Positions 16,364-25,313 of a stretch of DNA of 64,000 bases are shown piece by piece. The stretch spans positions 248,001 through 312,000 of the forward strand of contig CAJSZV010000002.1 of NCBI GenBank assembly GCA_910574345.1, given 5' to 3'. Under the pieces are notes generated by a model that had not been told where the DNA came from, searched no databases, and saw only the letters and a program-made list of their open reading frames with translations. Every line of letters begins with the position of its first letter. Position 1 is the first letter of the stretch. This DNA is from Clostridiaceae bacterium. GTDB lineage: Bacteria > Bacillota > Clostridia > Lachnospirales > Lachnospiraceae. The translations under genes and the position numbers were made by a program.

Positions 16364-17038
16364 ATGGATCATGTCCCCAAAACATACGATCAGCTGGAGC
16401 AGTGGAACTCACTGATGTTTTTGTACAGTTCGGCGCTGAAGGAGATCAATGTTAAGATCGAGATTTTAAATAATGAGTTTGTTCACATTCACAATTATAC
16501 ACCTATCGAACATGTGAAGTCCCGGCTGAAAAGCGCGGAGAGCATTGTAAAAAAGCTGAAACGCCATAATTATGAGGTGACCATCTCCAACATGACGGAA
16601 CGGCTCAGCGATATAGCCGGGATCAGGATCATCTGTTCTTATACGTCGGACATCTACCAGATTGCGGATATGATATCCGGCCAGAGTGATGTGACGGTTC
16701 TGTATGTGAAGGACTATATTAAGAATCCCAAGCCCAATGGTTACAAGAGTTACCATATGGTGGTTACCATACCGGTCTACTTATCTGACGGGCGGGTGGA
16801 GACGAAAGTCGAGATTCAGATCCGGACTGTGGCCATGGATTTCTGGGCTAGTCTGGAGCACAAGATTTACTACAAATTCGAGGGAGAAGGGCCGGATTAT
16901 CTGCAGCAGGAGCTGAAGGCCTGCGCGGACATGGTGGATATGCTTGATGCAAAGATGTACTCCCTGAATGAGGCTATTCTGGCATGGAACAACCAAAGAG
17001 ATCAGAAGGGAATCACCGATGAAAACACTGTTTCATGA
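16364..17038 (+). CDS. Small alarmone synthetase, GTP pyrophosphokinase (RelQ/YjbM type)
   Basis: A 224-residue single-domain (p)ppGpp synthetase that transfers pyrophosphate from ATP to GDP or GTP. The RelA/SpoT synthetase motifs are present: RLSDIAGIRIICSYTSDIY, then NPKPNGYKSYHMVV and KVEIQIRTVAMDFWASLEHKIYYK, which hold the nucleotide-binding and catalytic residues. No hydrolase, TGS or ACT domain is present, so it is a small synthetase acting independently of the ribosome, probably as a RelQ-like tetramer. It overlaps the next gene by 20 bases. AAAGGAGAG lies before the ATG. Confidence 0.93.
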   Translation: MDHVPKTYDQLEQWNSLMFLYSSALKEINVKIEILNNEFVHIHNYTPIEHVKSRLKSAESIVKKLKRHNYEVTISNMTERLSDIAGIRIICSYTSDIYQIADMISGQSDVTVLYVKDYIKNPKPNGYKSYHMVVTIPVYLSDGRVETKVEIQIRTVAMDFWASLEHKIYYKFEGEGPDYLQQELKACADMVDMLDAKMYSLNEAILAWNNQRDQKGITDENTVS

Positions 17039-18815
17039 GACCAGCCAGATCATTCGGTTTAATTTTAAGAATCTGTTGTTGTTTCATATGGGATACCGGC
17101 TGACGGCAGCTTTGGTTTACCTTGAGCTGCTGAACGCCGGTATGAGTTTTGCCCTGAAAAAGGCAGGATACAGCTACCTTACTCTGGAGAACGCCTGGAA
17201 AGTCTTCTTAAGTCCATGGACGATTCCGGTCATAGGGATACTGGCCGGAGCAGGTCTTTTCTTTCTTATGATTGAAGTGGGGGGACTAATCGCTGCATTT
17301 TCCGGGGCAGTATATTTTATCAAAATGCCGGCGGTTAAGATACTGTCCCAGGGAATCCAAAGTACCGCCGAACAGCTTAAGCGCAGAAATTTCCCTCTGT
17401 TTGCCGTTGTTCTGGCGAATTTTTTTGTGCTGAACCTTTTTTGTCTGTATCGGGCCCTGACCCACATAAAACCTATTAATTTCGTTATAGAGGAAATATC
17501 CGCACACCCTTTGGGCCAGGGGATAATGCTGGCTGTGGTGTGCCTCTGCGTGGGCGCGGTAATCCCCACCTATTTTGTGTTCCACGAATGCATGACGGAA
17601 CAGAAATTCTATAAGGACGGGAGAGACCGCAGCAGAAGGCTCTTAAAGGGACGGTATGTAAAGACCATAGCCAGGGTGCTTTGTCCTCAGCTTCTTCTTA
17701 TTGGCGCAGCTGTGGCAGTCTATCTGGCGCTGGTACTGATTATGGCAGTCTTTGCCCTGCTTTTTGTGAGAAGGGACCTGGAGTTTGCTTTTCTCATACG
17801 GGCGGCTGACCTGGTGGAATGGATGGTTATGGCCGTCATGGGAGGGATTTCTCCTATTCTGTATTATGCTGATCTGACGGTGCAGTATTATCAATACGAG
17901 AATAATAAAATCGGACAGAAGCATTATTATGAGACGAAGGAAGCCTTATTGTCTCGGAGAAATGTTTTGGCAGTGTTATCTTTCTTTGGAATCATCGGCG
18001 GTCTCGGTCTAATGGACGGCGCTGTAAACGGAAGTTTTCTGGCCAGCGCTGTCGTGGTTCAGACAGAGATCACAGCTCACAGGGGAAGTTCCGCTGCAGC
18101 GCCGGAGAATACCATAGCTGCTCTTTCCCATGCAGTTGATGAGATGGCGGACTGGGCGGAGATTGATGTCCGGGAAACCATGGACGGCGTCATTGTTCTG
18201 TTCCATGACGGGGACTTAAAACGCATAGCAGGCACACCAAAGAGGGTGTCGGAACTGACTCTGGAGGAATTAAAGGAAGTGGATGCAGGCTCCTGGTTTT
18301 CAGAGGAATTTAAAGGGGAGAAAATCCCTACATTGGAAGAAGCCATGGAATATGCCAAGGGAAGAATTAATCTGAATATTGAGATGAAATATTCAGGCGC
18401 CTCAAGCCTTCTTCCAGACAAGGTGAGGGAACTGATAGAGAGTTATGAGATGGAAGATCAATGTATTGTCACCTGCACCAGCGAAGAATATCTGAAAACA
18501 ATCAAAGAAAGCAATCCCAGGGTCAGGACCGGATATATCATTGGGGCGGCCTACGGGAATTATTATAGGAACGAATACATTGATGTCATCAGTATCCGTT
18601 CCGGTTTTGTCACAGAAAGTCTTATAAAAGCGGCACATGAAGAGGGAAAGAGCGTCCATGCCTGGACAGTCAACGGAAAAAAGGAGCTGGAGAGAATGCG
18701 GGTCCTAGGCGTTGATAATGTCATCACGGACGTTCCCATATTGGCCAGAGAGATTCTATACCGGGAAGAGGGCACGGAGAATCTTTTGGAGTATCTTCGG
18801 CTGATGTTTTACTGA
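17019..18815 (+). CDS. Membrane-anchored glycerophosphodiester phosphodiesterase
   Basis: A 598-residue two-part enzyme. About residues 1-340 form a multi-helix membrane domain of the type fused to GlpQ-like enzymes in Firmicutes. From about residue 350 a GDPD TIM barrel follows, with the catalytic HRG at 354-356 (AHRGSSAAAPENT), EIDVRETMDG and VLFHDGDL, and a late NLNIEMK. Such proteins hydrolyse glycerophosphodiesters or lipoteichoic-acid chains near the membrane. The ATG at 17019 follows AGAAGGGA and lies inside the end of the alarmone synthetase gene; an earlier in-frame ATG at 16968 has no ribosome site. Confidence 0.9.
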   Translation: MKTLFHETSQIIRFNFKNLLLFHMGYRLTAALVYLELLNAGMSFALKKAGYSYLTLENAWKVFLSPWTIPVIGILAGAGLFFLMIEVGGLIAAFSGAVYFIKMPAVKILSQGIQSTAEQLKRRNFPLFAVVLANFFVLNLFCLYRALTHIKPINFVIEEISAHPLGQGIMLAVVCLCVGAVIPTYFVFHECMTEQKFYKDGRDRSRRLLKGRYVKTIARVLCPQLLLIGAAVAVYLALVLIMAVFALLFVRRDLEFAFLIRAADLVEWMVMAVMGGISPILYYADLTVQYYQYENNKIGQKHYYETKEALLSRRNVLAVLSFFGIIGGLGLMDGAVNGSFLASAVVVQTEITAHRGSSAAAPENTIAALSHAVDEMADWAEIDVRETMDGVIVLFHDGDLKRIAGTPKRVSELTLEELKEVDAGSWFSEEFKGEKIPTLEEAMEYAKGRINLNIEMKYSGASSLLPDKVRELIESYEMEDQCIVTCTSEEYLKTIKESNPRVRTGYIIGAAYGNYYRNEYIDVISIRSGFVTESLIKAAHEEGKSVHAWTVNGKKELERMRVLGVDNVITDVPILAREILYREEGTENLLEYLRLMFY

Positions 18816-18853
18816 TTCCTGTTGGCTGCTTAAGGGTGTAAAAGGAGGAACAA

Positions 18854-19306
18854 GTGAAAATTGTACTGCAAAGGGTAAAAGAAGCGAAAGTAACTGTAGA
18901 CGGGGAGGTGACAGGAGCCATCGGTCAGGGCTTCCTCCTTCTTTTAGGCGCCGGTGAAGGGGACACGGAAGCCATAACCGACAAGATGATGGACAAGATC
19001 TGCAAACTGCGGATCTTTCAGGACGAAAACGGAAAAACCAATCTCTCTTTAGCCGACGTAGGCGGCGAACTTCTGATTGTAAGCCAGTTTACTCTGTACG
19101 CCGACTTAAGAAAAGGAAATCGGCCCAGCTTTATCAAAGCCGGCGCCCCTGACCTGGCAGGTCACTTATATGAACATGCCATAGAAAGAGCCCGTCTTTA
19201 TGTGTCAAAGGTGGAACATGGCATTTTCGGCGCTGACATGAAGGTATCCCTGACAAACGACGGCCCCTTTACCCTGGTCCTTAACAGCGATGAGATGGGG
19301 TATTGA
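18854..19306 (+). CDS. dtd: D-aminoacyl-tRNA deacylase
   Basis: A 150-residue Dtd enzyme that removes D-amino acids (and glycine from tRNA-Ala) from mis-charged tRNAs in the cytosol. The start codon is GTG at 18854 after AAAGGAGG. Both diagnostic motifs are present: [17 protein letters not shown] around residue 78 with the catalytic threonine, and the C-terminal NDGPFTL containing the Gly-cisPro pair that selects chirality. Length is normal. It is codirectional with the upstream operon but 38 bases away with its own strong ribosome site. Confidence 0.96.
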   Translation: MKIVLQRVKEAKVTVDGEVTGAIGQGFLLLLGAGEGDTEAITDKMMDKICKLRIFQDENGKTNLSLADVGGELLIVSQFTLYADLRKGNRPSFIKAGAPDLAGHLYEHAIERARLYVSKVEHGIFGADMKVSLTNDGPFTLVLNSDEMGY

Positions 19307-19440
19307 TAAGTCTGAAATTTTTGTGAATTTCATGGAAACTCTTTTTTTTGCTTTGAGGATGTGCTATACTCAGACCTGGCCCTTTGAGGTTTGGCCTCTT
19401 GGGGGATACTAAACGTTTATAGAAAGAAAAGGGAAGTAAT

Positions 19441-20547
19441 ATGAAAAAAAATTTAAAGATTTGCATGTGTGGCCTTATGGCAGTGATGCTGGTATCAGGG
19501 TGTTCCCAAAAAGCGGACACAGCAGCGGATACTACGGCGGCTACCACTGAGGCAGCTGCCGCTGATGGGGCTTCGGATGAGGATTTTGGTACATCGGATC
19601 CAATCACCCTGAATCCGGGAACCGTGGAAAAATTAGGTAATTATAAGGGAGTCGCTTACACGCCTCTGCCCACTGAAGTCAGTGACGAGGAAGTGGAGGC
19701 TGAGATCAAGGCTCTCATAGACGCGAATCCTGTATATGAAAAGGTGGACAGAGATGCCAGGGAGGGCGATGCCGTAAGTATCGATTATGTAGGGCTGAAA
19801 GACGGCGTTGCTTTCAATGGCGGCACGGGGAGCGTAGAAGATCTGGTGTTGGGTTCCGGAGATTTTATTCCCGGTTTTGAGGATGGTCTTGTAGGCGCCA
19901 GGGAAGGACAGGAATTGAGCCTGAATCTGACGTTTCCCGATGATTACGGCAACACGGAACTGGCCGGACAGGATGTGGTGTTTGACGTGACAGTAAATGG
20001 AGTTCTGGAAGTCAGAGAGGCGGAGCTGAACGATGAGTTTATTGCTGCCAATACTGCCTCTGCCACGGTAGAAGAGTATCGGAAAGCGGTCAGGGAAGAT
20101 TTGGAGGAATATGCAAAAAATACTGCTGATAGTCAAAAAAGGACAGATGTGTTCTTAAAGGTGGTAGATGACAGTGAAGTGACGGTTCCGGAGGAATCCA
20201 TTGAACTTATGTACACACAGCAAAAGCTTGCATATGAGCAGCAGGCTCAGATGTTCGGCGTGGATCTGGAGACCATGGTAAGTTACTATGGCATGGACAT
20301 GGAGACCTTTGAAAGCGGACTCATGACGGATTCCGAGGCATACTGTAAGCAGAATGCCGTTGCTCTGGCTATTGCCGAGGCGGAGAATCTGACTGTGGAG
20401 GAGACGGACAAGGAAGAGATGGCCACTTATTTTGGATATGAGAGCGTAGACGCCATGATTGAGGAAAACGGAGAAGACGAAGTGAATAACCGTATTTTGA
20501 TGGACAAAGCGGTGAACTTTGTTGTGGAACACGCAGTGGAAGAGTAA
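19441..20547 (+). CDS. Trigger-factor-like FKBP-type peptidyl-prolyl isomerase lipoprotein
   Basis: A 368-residue exported lipoprotein: signal peptide with lipobox LVSGC (Cys21), a low-complexity Ala/Thr/Asp linker to about residue 50, an FKBP-type domain (about 105-185; EGDAVSIDYVGLKDGVAF, FIPGFEDGLVGAREGQ), and a helical C-terminal region like that of trigger factor (about 190-368). It lacks the N-terminal ribosome-binding domain of trigger factor, which fits an extracytoplasmic foldase role. Lachnospiraceae commonly carry such proteins. A weak TATACT -10 element lies at 19365-19370. It is followed four bases later by the HAD phosphatase gene. Confidence 0.88.
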   Translation: MKKNLKICMCGLMAVMLVSGCSQKADTAADTTAATTEAAAADGASDEDFGTSDPITLNPGTVEKLGNYKGVAYTPLPTEVSDEEVEAEIKALIDANPVYEKVDRDAREGDAVSIDYVGLKDGVAFNGGTGSVEDLVLGSGDFIPGFEDGLVGAREGQELSLNLTFPDDYGNTELAGQDVVFDVTVNGVLEVREAELNDEFIAANTASATVEEYRKAVREDLEEYAKNTADSQKRTDVFLKVVDDSEVTVPEESIELMYTQQKLAYEQQAQMFGVDLETMVSYYGMDMETFESGLMTDSEAYCKQNAVALAIAEAENLTVEETDKEEMATYFGYESVDAMIEENGEDEVNNRILMDKAVNFVVEHAVEE

Positions 20548-20551
20548 AAAG

Positions 20552-21343
20552 ATGAGTAGAAAAGCTTTGTTTTTTGATGTGGATGGAACTTTATTCAGCG
20601 AGACGCTCCGAGTTGTGCCGGACAGCGCAAAGAAAGCCCTGGCCCAGACCAGAAAAAAGGGGAATCTGGTGTTTATCAACTCCGGCCGGACGTACTGCCT
20701 TCTTAAGCAGTTTCTGGAACAGCTGGAGAATGACGGGTGTCTGTGCGGATGCGGAACCCATATAAGGGTGGGGGACCGTGTGCTGTATTCTCACCAGATT
20801 CCTCACCGCAGAGGGAATGAGATCAAGAAAGCCATTGTAGCCTTTGGCCTGGACGGAGTTTTGGAAGGAACGCAGGCATGTTATTTCCAAAAAGAGGAGT
20901 CCCGCATAGAAGGGATGAGAAAGCTGAAAGAATCCATTGCAGGAAGCCGCGAGTGCAGTCCCTTTACCTGGGATGAAGACTGTTATGAGTTCGATAAATT
21001 CTGTGTATTTGCTGATGAGCACAGCGACCGGAAAGGGTTCTTTGCTTTTCTGGAACCGGATATTCAGGTCATCGACAGAGGCAATGATTTCTATGAGTGT
21101 GTGCCGAAGGGCCACACCAAGGCCACGGCCATTGACGGGGTGCTGAAAGACTTCGGAATCGGCCTGGAAGATGCATATGTGTTCGGAGACAGCGCAAATG
21201 ATCTTGATATGTTCCGCCATGTCCCCAATGCAGTACTTATGGGGAAACATGATGATGTGCTGAAACCCTATGCCACATTTGTGACAAAAGAGGTGGAGGA
21301 CGACGGAATCGAATATGCACTTAAGAGCCTGGGACTTCTATAG
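20552..21343 (+). CDS. HAD family (Cof-type) phosphatase
   Basis: A 263-residue haloacid-dehalogenase-like hydrolase, subfamily IIB. Motif I is FFDVDGTLF (nucleophile Asp9, acid/base Asp11), motif II is INSGRT around residue 43, and motif IV is VFGDSANDLDMF near residues 210-221; the cap inserts between motifs II and III as in Cof proteins. These enzymes dephosphorylate sugar phosphates, FMN or phosphorylated cofactors, and sequence alone does not give the substrate. The ATG at 20552 is four bases after the PPIase stop. Confidence 0.9.
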   Translation: MSRKALFFDVDGTLFSETLRVVPDSAKKALAQTRKKGNLVFINSGRTYCLLKQFLEQLENDGCLCGCGTHIRVGDRVLYSHQIPHRRGNEIKKAIVAFGLDGVLEGTQACYFQKEESRIEGMRKLKESIAGSRECSPFTWDEDCYEFDKFCVFADEHSDRKGFFAFLEPDIQVIDRGNDFYECVPKGHTKATAIDGVLKDFGIGLEDAYVFGDSANDLDMFRHVPNAVLMGKHDDVLKPYATFVTKEVEDDGIEYALKSLGLL

Positions 21344-21413
21344 CCCCGGGTTTTTAGCATTGCGGGGCATACAGCCATCTGCAGTATTATCATTATCGTA
21401 AGGAGGGACTCTT

Positions 21414-22730
21414 ATGGGATTTTCATTAGATGTAAGCATACCGGTGTTTACCGTATTTTTACAGGGGCTGTTAAGTTTCTTTTCGCCCTGCGTTCTGCCG
21501 GTTCTGCCTTTATATATCGGTTATCTGTCAGGGGGAACAGGCGTAAAAGGGGAAGACGGAAGAATGTATTATAAAAGAAGCAAGGTACTGACCAACACTC
21601 TGTGTTTTGTGGCCGGCGTCAGTTTTGCTTTTTTTGCTCTGGGCATGGGAGTATCCGCTCTGGGGACTTTTCTGCACTCGAATCAGACCATGTTTGCCAG
21701 GGCAGGAGGAATCCTGGTGCTTCTATTCGGCCTGTATCAGCTGGGATTCTTTGGCCAGTCGGAAACTCTGGGGAAGGAGAGAAGGCTTCCCTTTAAGATT
21801 GATAAGATGATCATGTCGCCGGGAACGGCATTTCTTATGGGATTTACCTTTAGCTTTGCCTGGACGCCCTGTGTGGGTCCGGCTCTTGCCGGCGTCCTTT
21901 TGATGGCGGCTTCCGCAAGTACAAAGCTGGCGGGATTCGGATTGATCGGAGTCTACACAGCCGGTTTCGTCCTGCCCTTTCTGGCGGCGGGATTTTTTAC
22001 CACTTATGTGCTGGAATTATTTAAAAAGCACAGAAATGTGGTCAGATATACGGTAAAGCTGGGCGGGGTTCTCCTGATCGTCATGGGTCTTATGATGATC
22101 ACCGGGAAGATGAACAGCCTGACAGGATATCTGTCCCAGTTCCAGACACCTCTGTCAGGATCAGAAGGTCAGACGGAAGGCAGCCGTCAGCCGGAGACAG
22201 AGACCGCCGTGACAGCAAAAGAGAATGAGCAGTCCCAGGCTTCGGAAGGCGCCGGTGAGGAGACAGAGGCGCAGGAGAACAAGATCCCGGCTCTGGATTT
22301 TGAACTGGAAGATCAGTTTGGAAACCTGCACAAGTTATCGGACTATGAGGGAAAAACCATATTCCTTAATTTCTGGGCCACCTGGTGTCCTCCTTGCCGG
22401 GCGGAGATGCCGGATATTCAGAGACTGTACGAAGAGTATGACACAGAGGGAGAAGATGCCTTGATTATCTTGGGAGTGGCAGGGCCTGATACGGGAAATG
22501 AGAAATCCAGAGAAGAAATCGCCCGGTTCCTGGAGGAGAACGGGTATACGTACCCGGTACTCATGGATATGGACTGGAGTTTGTTCGGAGGCTATGGAAT
22601 ACAGGCTTTTCCCACTACCTTTATGATTGATCGGGAAGGCAATGTTTTTGGATATGCGTCAGGGCAGCTTACCTATGATATGATGAAGGATATCATTCAT
22701 CAAACAATGGAAGGCAGGAGAAGACAGTAG
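21414..22730 (+). CDS. CcdA-TlpA fusion: membrane thiol-disulfide transporter with extracytoplasmic thioredoxin domain
   Basis: A 438-residue fusion. The first part (about 1-240) is a CcdA/DsbD-beta-like six-helix domain with the paired redox prolyl-cysteine motifs FFSPCVLPVLPLYIGYLSGG and FAWTPCVGPALAGVL. A charged Glu/Gln-rich linker (about 250-280) leads to a TlpA-like thioredoxin domain (about 290-435) with active site Trp324-Cys-Pro-Pro-Cys328 and cis-proline region AFPTTFMID. It would carry electrons from cytosolic thioredoxin across the membrane to reduce extracytoplasmic disulfides. It starts a tight cluster with zinc uptake genes; AAGGAGGG precedes the ATG. Confidence 0.93.
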   Translation: MGFSLDVSIPVFTVFLQGLLSFFSPCVLPVLPLYIGYLSGGTGVKGEDGRMYYKRSKVLTNTLCFVAGVSFAFFALGMGVSALGTFLHSNQTMFARAGGILVLLFGLYQLGFFGQSETLGKERRLPFKIDKMIMSPGTAFLMGFTFSFAWTPCVGPALAGVLLMAASASTKLAGFGLIGVYTAGFVLPFLAAGFFTTYVLELFKKHRNVVRYTVKLGGVLLIVMGLMMITGKMNSLTGYLSQFQTPLSGSEGQTEGSRQPETETAVTAKENEQSQASEGAGEETEAQENKIPALDFELEDQFGNLHKLSDYEGKTIFLNFWATWCPPCRAEMPDIQRLYEEYDTEGEDALIILGVAGPDTGNEKSREEIARFLEENGYTYPVLMDMDWSLFGGYGIQAFPTTFMIDREGNVFGYASGQLTYDMMKDIIHQTMEGRRRQ

Positions 22731-22747
22731 ACGGAAAAGAGTGAGAG

Positions 22748-23770
22748 ATGGCAGGAAAAGCAAGGGTAAAAGGTCTGATCTTTATGATCCTGTGCCTGTT
22801 TTTGGAAGGCTGCGCCGGGAAAAATCCGGGCACTGAGAAGGAGCGTGAGGGCGGGCCACTGAAAGTAGTTGTGACTTTGTTTCCATATTATGATTTTACG
22901 AGACAGATTGCCGGAGATATGGTAGACTTGGAATTGATCGTTCCGGCAGGCATGGACAGCCATTCCTTCGAACCGACTCCGGCGGATATGAGAAAGATTG
23001 AGGAGGCGGATGTGCTGATCATGAACGGCGGAGCCATGGAACACTGGGTCAGGGAGGTACTGAAAGCCCTGGAGCCCTCCAGCATGACCGTAGTGGTCAT
23101 GCTGGACTATGTGGATGCAGTGGAGGAAGAGATCGTGGAGGGCATGGAAGAGGAGACCCATGATCACAGCCATGACAAGGACCATGACAGCCATGATCAG
23201 ACCGGAGAGTCAAAGGAGAAAGATCATGAACACGAGCCGGAATATGACGAGCATATCTGGACTTCCCCTGTCAATGCAATGGCATGCACAGATGCCATTG
23301 CAGAAGCCTTGTCAAAAGCCGATCCATGCCGCCAAAAGGAATATGAAGCCGGAAGGGACAGATATGAGAAGGAACTTCTGCGGCTTCATGAGGGATTTCT
23401 TGAGGTGGCTGAGAATAGAAAAAGAAACACCATTATTGTAGGCGATAAATTTCCCTTCCGATATCTGGCGGATGAGTACGGTTTTGACTACAGGGCCGCA
23501 TTTTCGGGATGCAGTACGGATACGGAGCCCAGCGCCAGAACCATAGCATATCTTATTGACAAGGTGAGGGAGGAACAGCTTCCGGTGGTATATTACCTGG
23601 AACTGAGCAGTCCCAGAGTGTCAGAGATCATCAGCGAAGAGACGGGTGCCGATATGAGGCTGCTCCATTCCTGCCACAATGTTACCAGGAAGGAATTGGA
23701 AGACGGCATTACCTATGTGGAACTGATGGAGCAGAATATTGAAAATTTGAGAAAAGGATTGGATGAATGA
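22748..23770 (+). CDS. znuA: Zinc ABC transporter substrate-binding lipoprotein (ZnuA/AdcA type)
   Basis: A 340-residue cluster A-I metal-binding protein. It has a signal peptide with the Cys22 lipobox LFLEGC, the metal ligand motif GMDSHSFEPTPADM, a second ligand in HIWTSPVNAMACT, and YLELSSPRVSEIISEETGA near the end. A His/Asp/Glu-rich loop (about residues 134-165, many HDHSHDxxHD units) is typical of zinc rather than manganese binding proteins. It overlaps the ATPase gene by four bases (ATGA). No zinc-repressor box could be identified with confidence upstream of the cluster. Confidence 0.93.
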   Translation: MAGKARVKGLIFMILCLFLEGCAGKNPGTEKEREGGPLKVVVTLFPYYDFTRQIAGDMVDLELIVPAGMDSHSFEPTPADMRKIEEADVLIMNGGAMEHWVREVLKALEPSSMTVVVMLDYVDAVEEEIVEGMEEETHDHSHDKDHDSHDQTGESKEKDHEHEPEYDEHIWTSPVNAMACTDAIAEALSKADPCRQKEYEAGRDRYEKELLRLHEGFLEVAENRKRNTIIVGDKFPFRYLADEYGFDYRAAFSGCSTDTEPSARTIAYLIDKVREEQLPVVYYLELSSPRVSEIISEETGADMRLLHSCHNVTRKELEDGITYVELMEQNIENLRKGLDE

Positions 23771-24483
23771 GTGCACTGATTACATGCAGTCATGTGGATT
23801 TTGGATATGAGAACCATGATGCCGTTGTGGACCTGTCCATGGAAGTGGAAGAAGGAGACTATTTCTGCGTAGTGGGTGTCAACGGTTCCGGAAAAAGCAC
23901 GCTGGTCAAAGGGCTTTTGGGGCTTTTGAAGCCCACAGCGGGGACCATCACCGTGGCGGAGGAATTAAAAAGGACAGGAATCGGTTATCTTCCTCAGCAG
24001 ACCAGGTCTCAGAGGGATTTCCCGGCCACGGTCTGTGAGGTGGTGCTCTCCGGTGCTTTAAGCCGCAGAGGCAGCCGGCCTTTTTATTCGAGCGCGGAAA
24101 AAAGGATGGCGACGTCAGCCATGGAAAAACTGGGAATTCAAAGTTTGCAAAACCATTGCTACCGGGAACTTTCCGGAGGGCAGCAGCAGAGAGTGCTCAT
24201 TGCCAGAGCATTGTGTGCGGCAAGGAAGATGCTGATTTTGGATGAACCCATTACAGGTCTTGATCCCTGGGCGATTCAGGATTTCTACGGCCTTATCAGA
24301 CATCTGAACAGGGAAGAGGGAGTGGCTATCTTTATGGTGACCCATGATGTGGCCAATGTTGTCAGCCAGGCGGACAAGATTCTTCATCTTCAGCAGAAGG
24401 CGCTTTTTTACGGAACGCCTTCGGAATATGAAAAGAGCCCCCAGGGGCGAAAATTCTTAGGAGGCGGGGACCTATGGGAGTGA
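23767..24483 (+). CDS. znuC: Zinc ABC transporter ATP-binding protein
   Basis: A 238-residue ATPase with Walker A GVNGSGKST near residues 37-45, Q-loop GYLPQQ, signature LSGGQQQRVLIARAL, Walker B MLILDEPITGLDP and the switch histidine in VTHDVANV. It couples ATP hydrolysis to zinc entry through the permease encoded next. The start overlaps znuA by four bases and its end overlaps znuB by ten, so the three subunits are translationally coupled. Confidence 0.95.
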   Translation: MSALITCSHVDFGYENHDAVVDLSMEVEEGDYFCVVGVNGSGKSTLVKGLLGLLKPTAGTITVAEELKRTGIGYLPQQTRSQRDFPATVCEVVLSGALSRRGSRPFYSSAEKRMATSAMEKLGIQSLQNHCYRELSGGQQQRVLIARALCAARKMLILDEPITGLDPWAIQDFYGLIRHLNREEGVAIFMVTHDVANVVSQADKILHLQQKALFYGTPSEYEKSPQGRKFLGGGDLWE

Positions 24484-25313
24484 TCATGGAAATGTTGTCC
24501 TATCCTTTTTTAGTGCGGGCTTTTGTGGGAGGGATTCTGATATCCATATGCGCTGCCCTTTTAGGGGTCAGTTTGGTTTTGAAGAGGTACTCCATGATTG
24601 GAGACGGACTGTCCCATGTGTCTTTCGGAGCCTTGTCTGTGGCAGTGGCAGCAGGGTGGGCGCCTCTTTTCGTGTCCATGCCTGTGGTGGTGCTGGCTGC
24701 CTTTTTTCTTCTCAGGATCACGGAAAACGGGAAAGTGAAAAGCGATGCGGCCATTGCCATGATTTCCGCAAGCGCTCTTGCCACAGGCATTGTGGCCACT
24801 TCCCTGACAACGGGCATGACGACGGATGTAAGCAGCTATATGTTCGGAAGCATCCTGGCTATGAGCCCCCGGGATGTAAAGCTTTCCGCAATGCTTTCAG
24901 CCGTTGTGCTGGGTCTGTTTGTGTTCTGCTACAATAAGATTTTTGCCGTAACTTTTGATGAGAGTTTTGCCAGAGCCGCAGGTGTGAACGTGTCCTTTTA
25001 TAATATTCTGATCGCAGTGCTCACGGCAGTGACCATTGTCCTGGGAATGCGCATGATGGGAGCTATGCTGATCTCCAGCCTGATTATTTTTCCCACGCTG
25101 ACTTCCATGAGGGTATTTAAAAGCTTTAGGGGAGTGGTGCTGTCCTCAGGAATCGTGGCGGCGGTGTGCTTCTGCATAGGCATGACGGCCTCCTACCGCT
25201 TTTCCACGCCGGCGGGAGCCAGCGTGGTGCTGGTGAATCTGGCAGCATTTTCAGGATTCTGGGCGGCGGAAAAAGGAATACAGAGGAAGAATAAGGGGGA
25301 GAGACGGTTATGA
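24474..25313 (+). CDS. znuB: Zinc ABC transporter permease
   Basis: A 279-residue ABC-3 family membrane subunit with about eight or nine helices; SLVLKRYSMIGDGLSHVSFG and FDESFARAAGV are family hallmarks. The ATG at 24474 follows AGGAGGCGG; an ATG at 24486 after GGGAG is possible. Its end overlaps the TrkH-type gene by four bases, which is unusual because potassium transport normally has no place in a zinc operon. Confidence 0.94.
   Translation: MGVIMEMLSYPFLVRAFVGGILISICAALLGVSLVLKRYSMIGDGLSHVSFGALSVAVAAGWAPLFVSMPVVVLAAFFLLRITENGKVKSDAAIAMISASALATGIVATSLTTGMTTDVSSYMFGSILAMSPRDVKLSAMLSAVVLGLFVFCYNKIFAVTFDESFARAAGVNVSFYNILIAVLTAVTIVLGMRMMGAMLISSLIIFPTLTSMRVFKSFRGVVLSSGIVAAVCFCIGMTASYRFSTPAGASVVLVNLAAFSGFWAAEKGIQRKNKGERRL

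Noticed and set aside
21344-21413. Zinc-repressor (Zur or AdcR) box before the CcdA-TlpA/znu cluster
   Set aside because: The A/T-rich stretch TTATCATTATCGTAA is only loosely similar to a Zur box and lacks symmetry.
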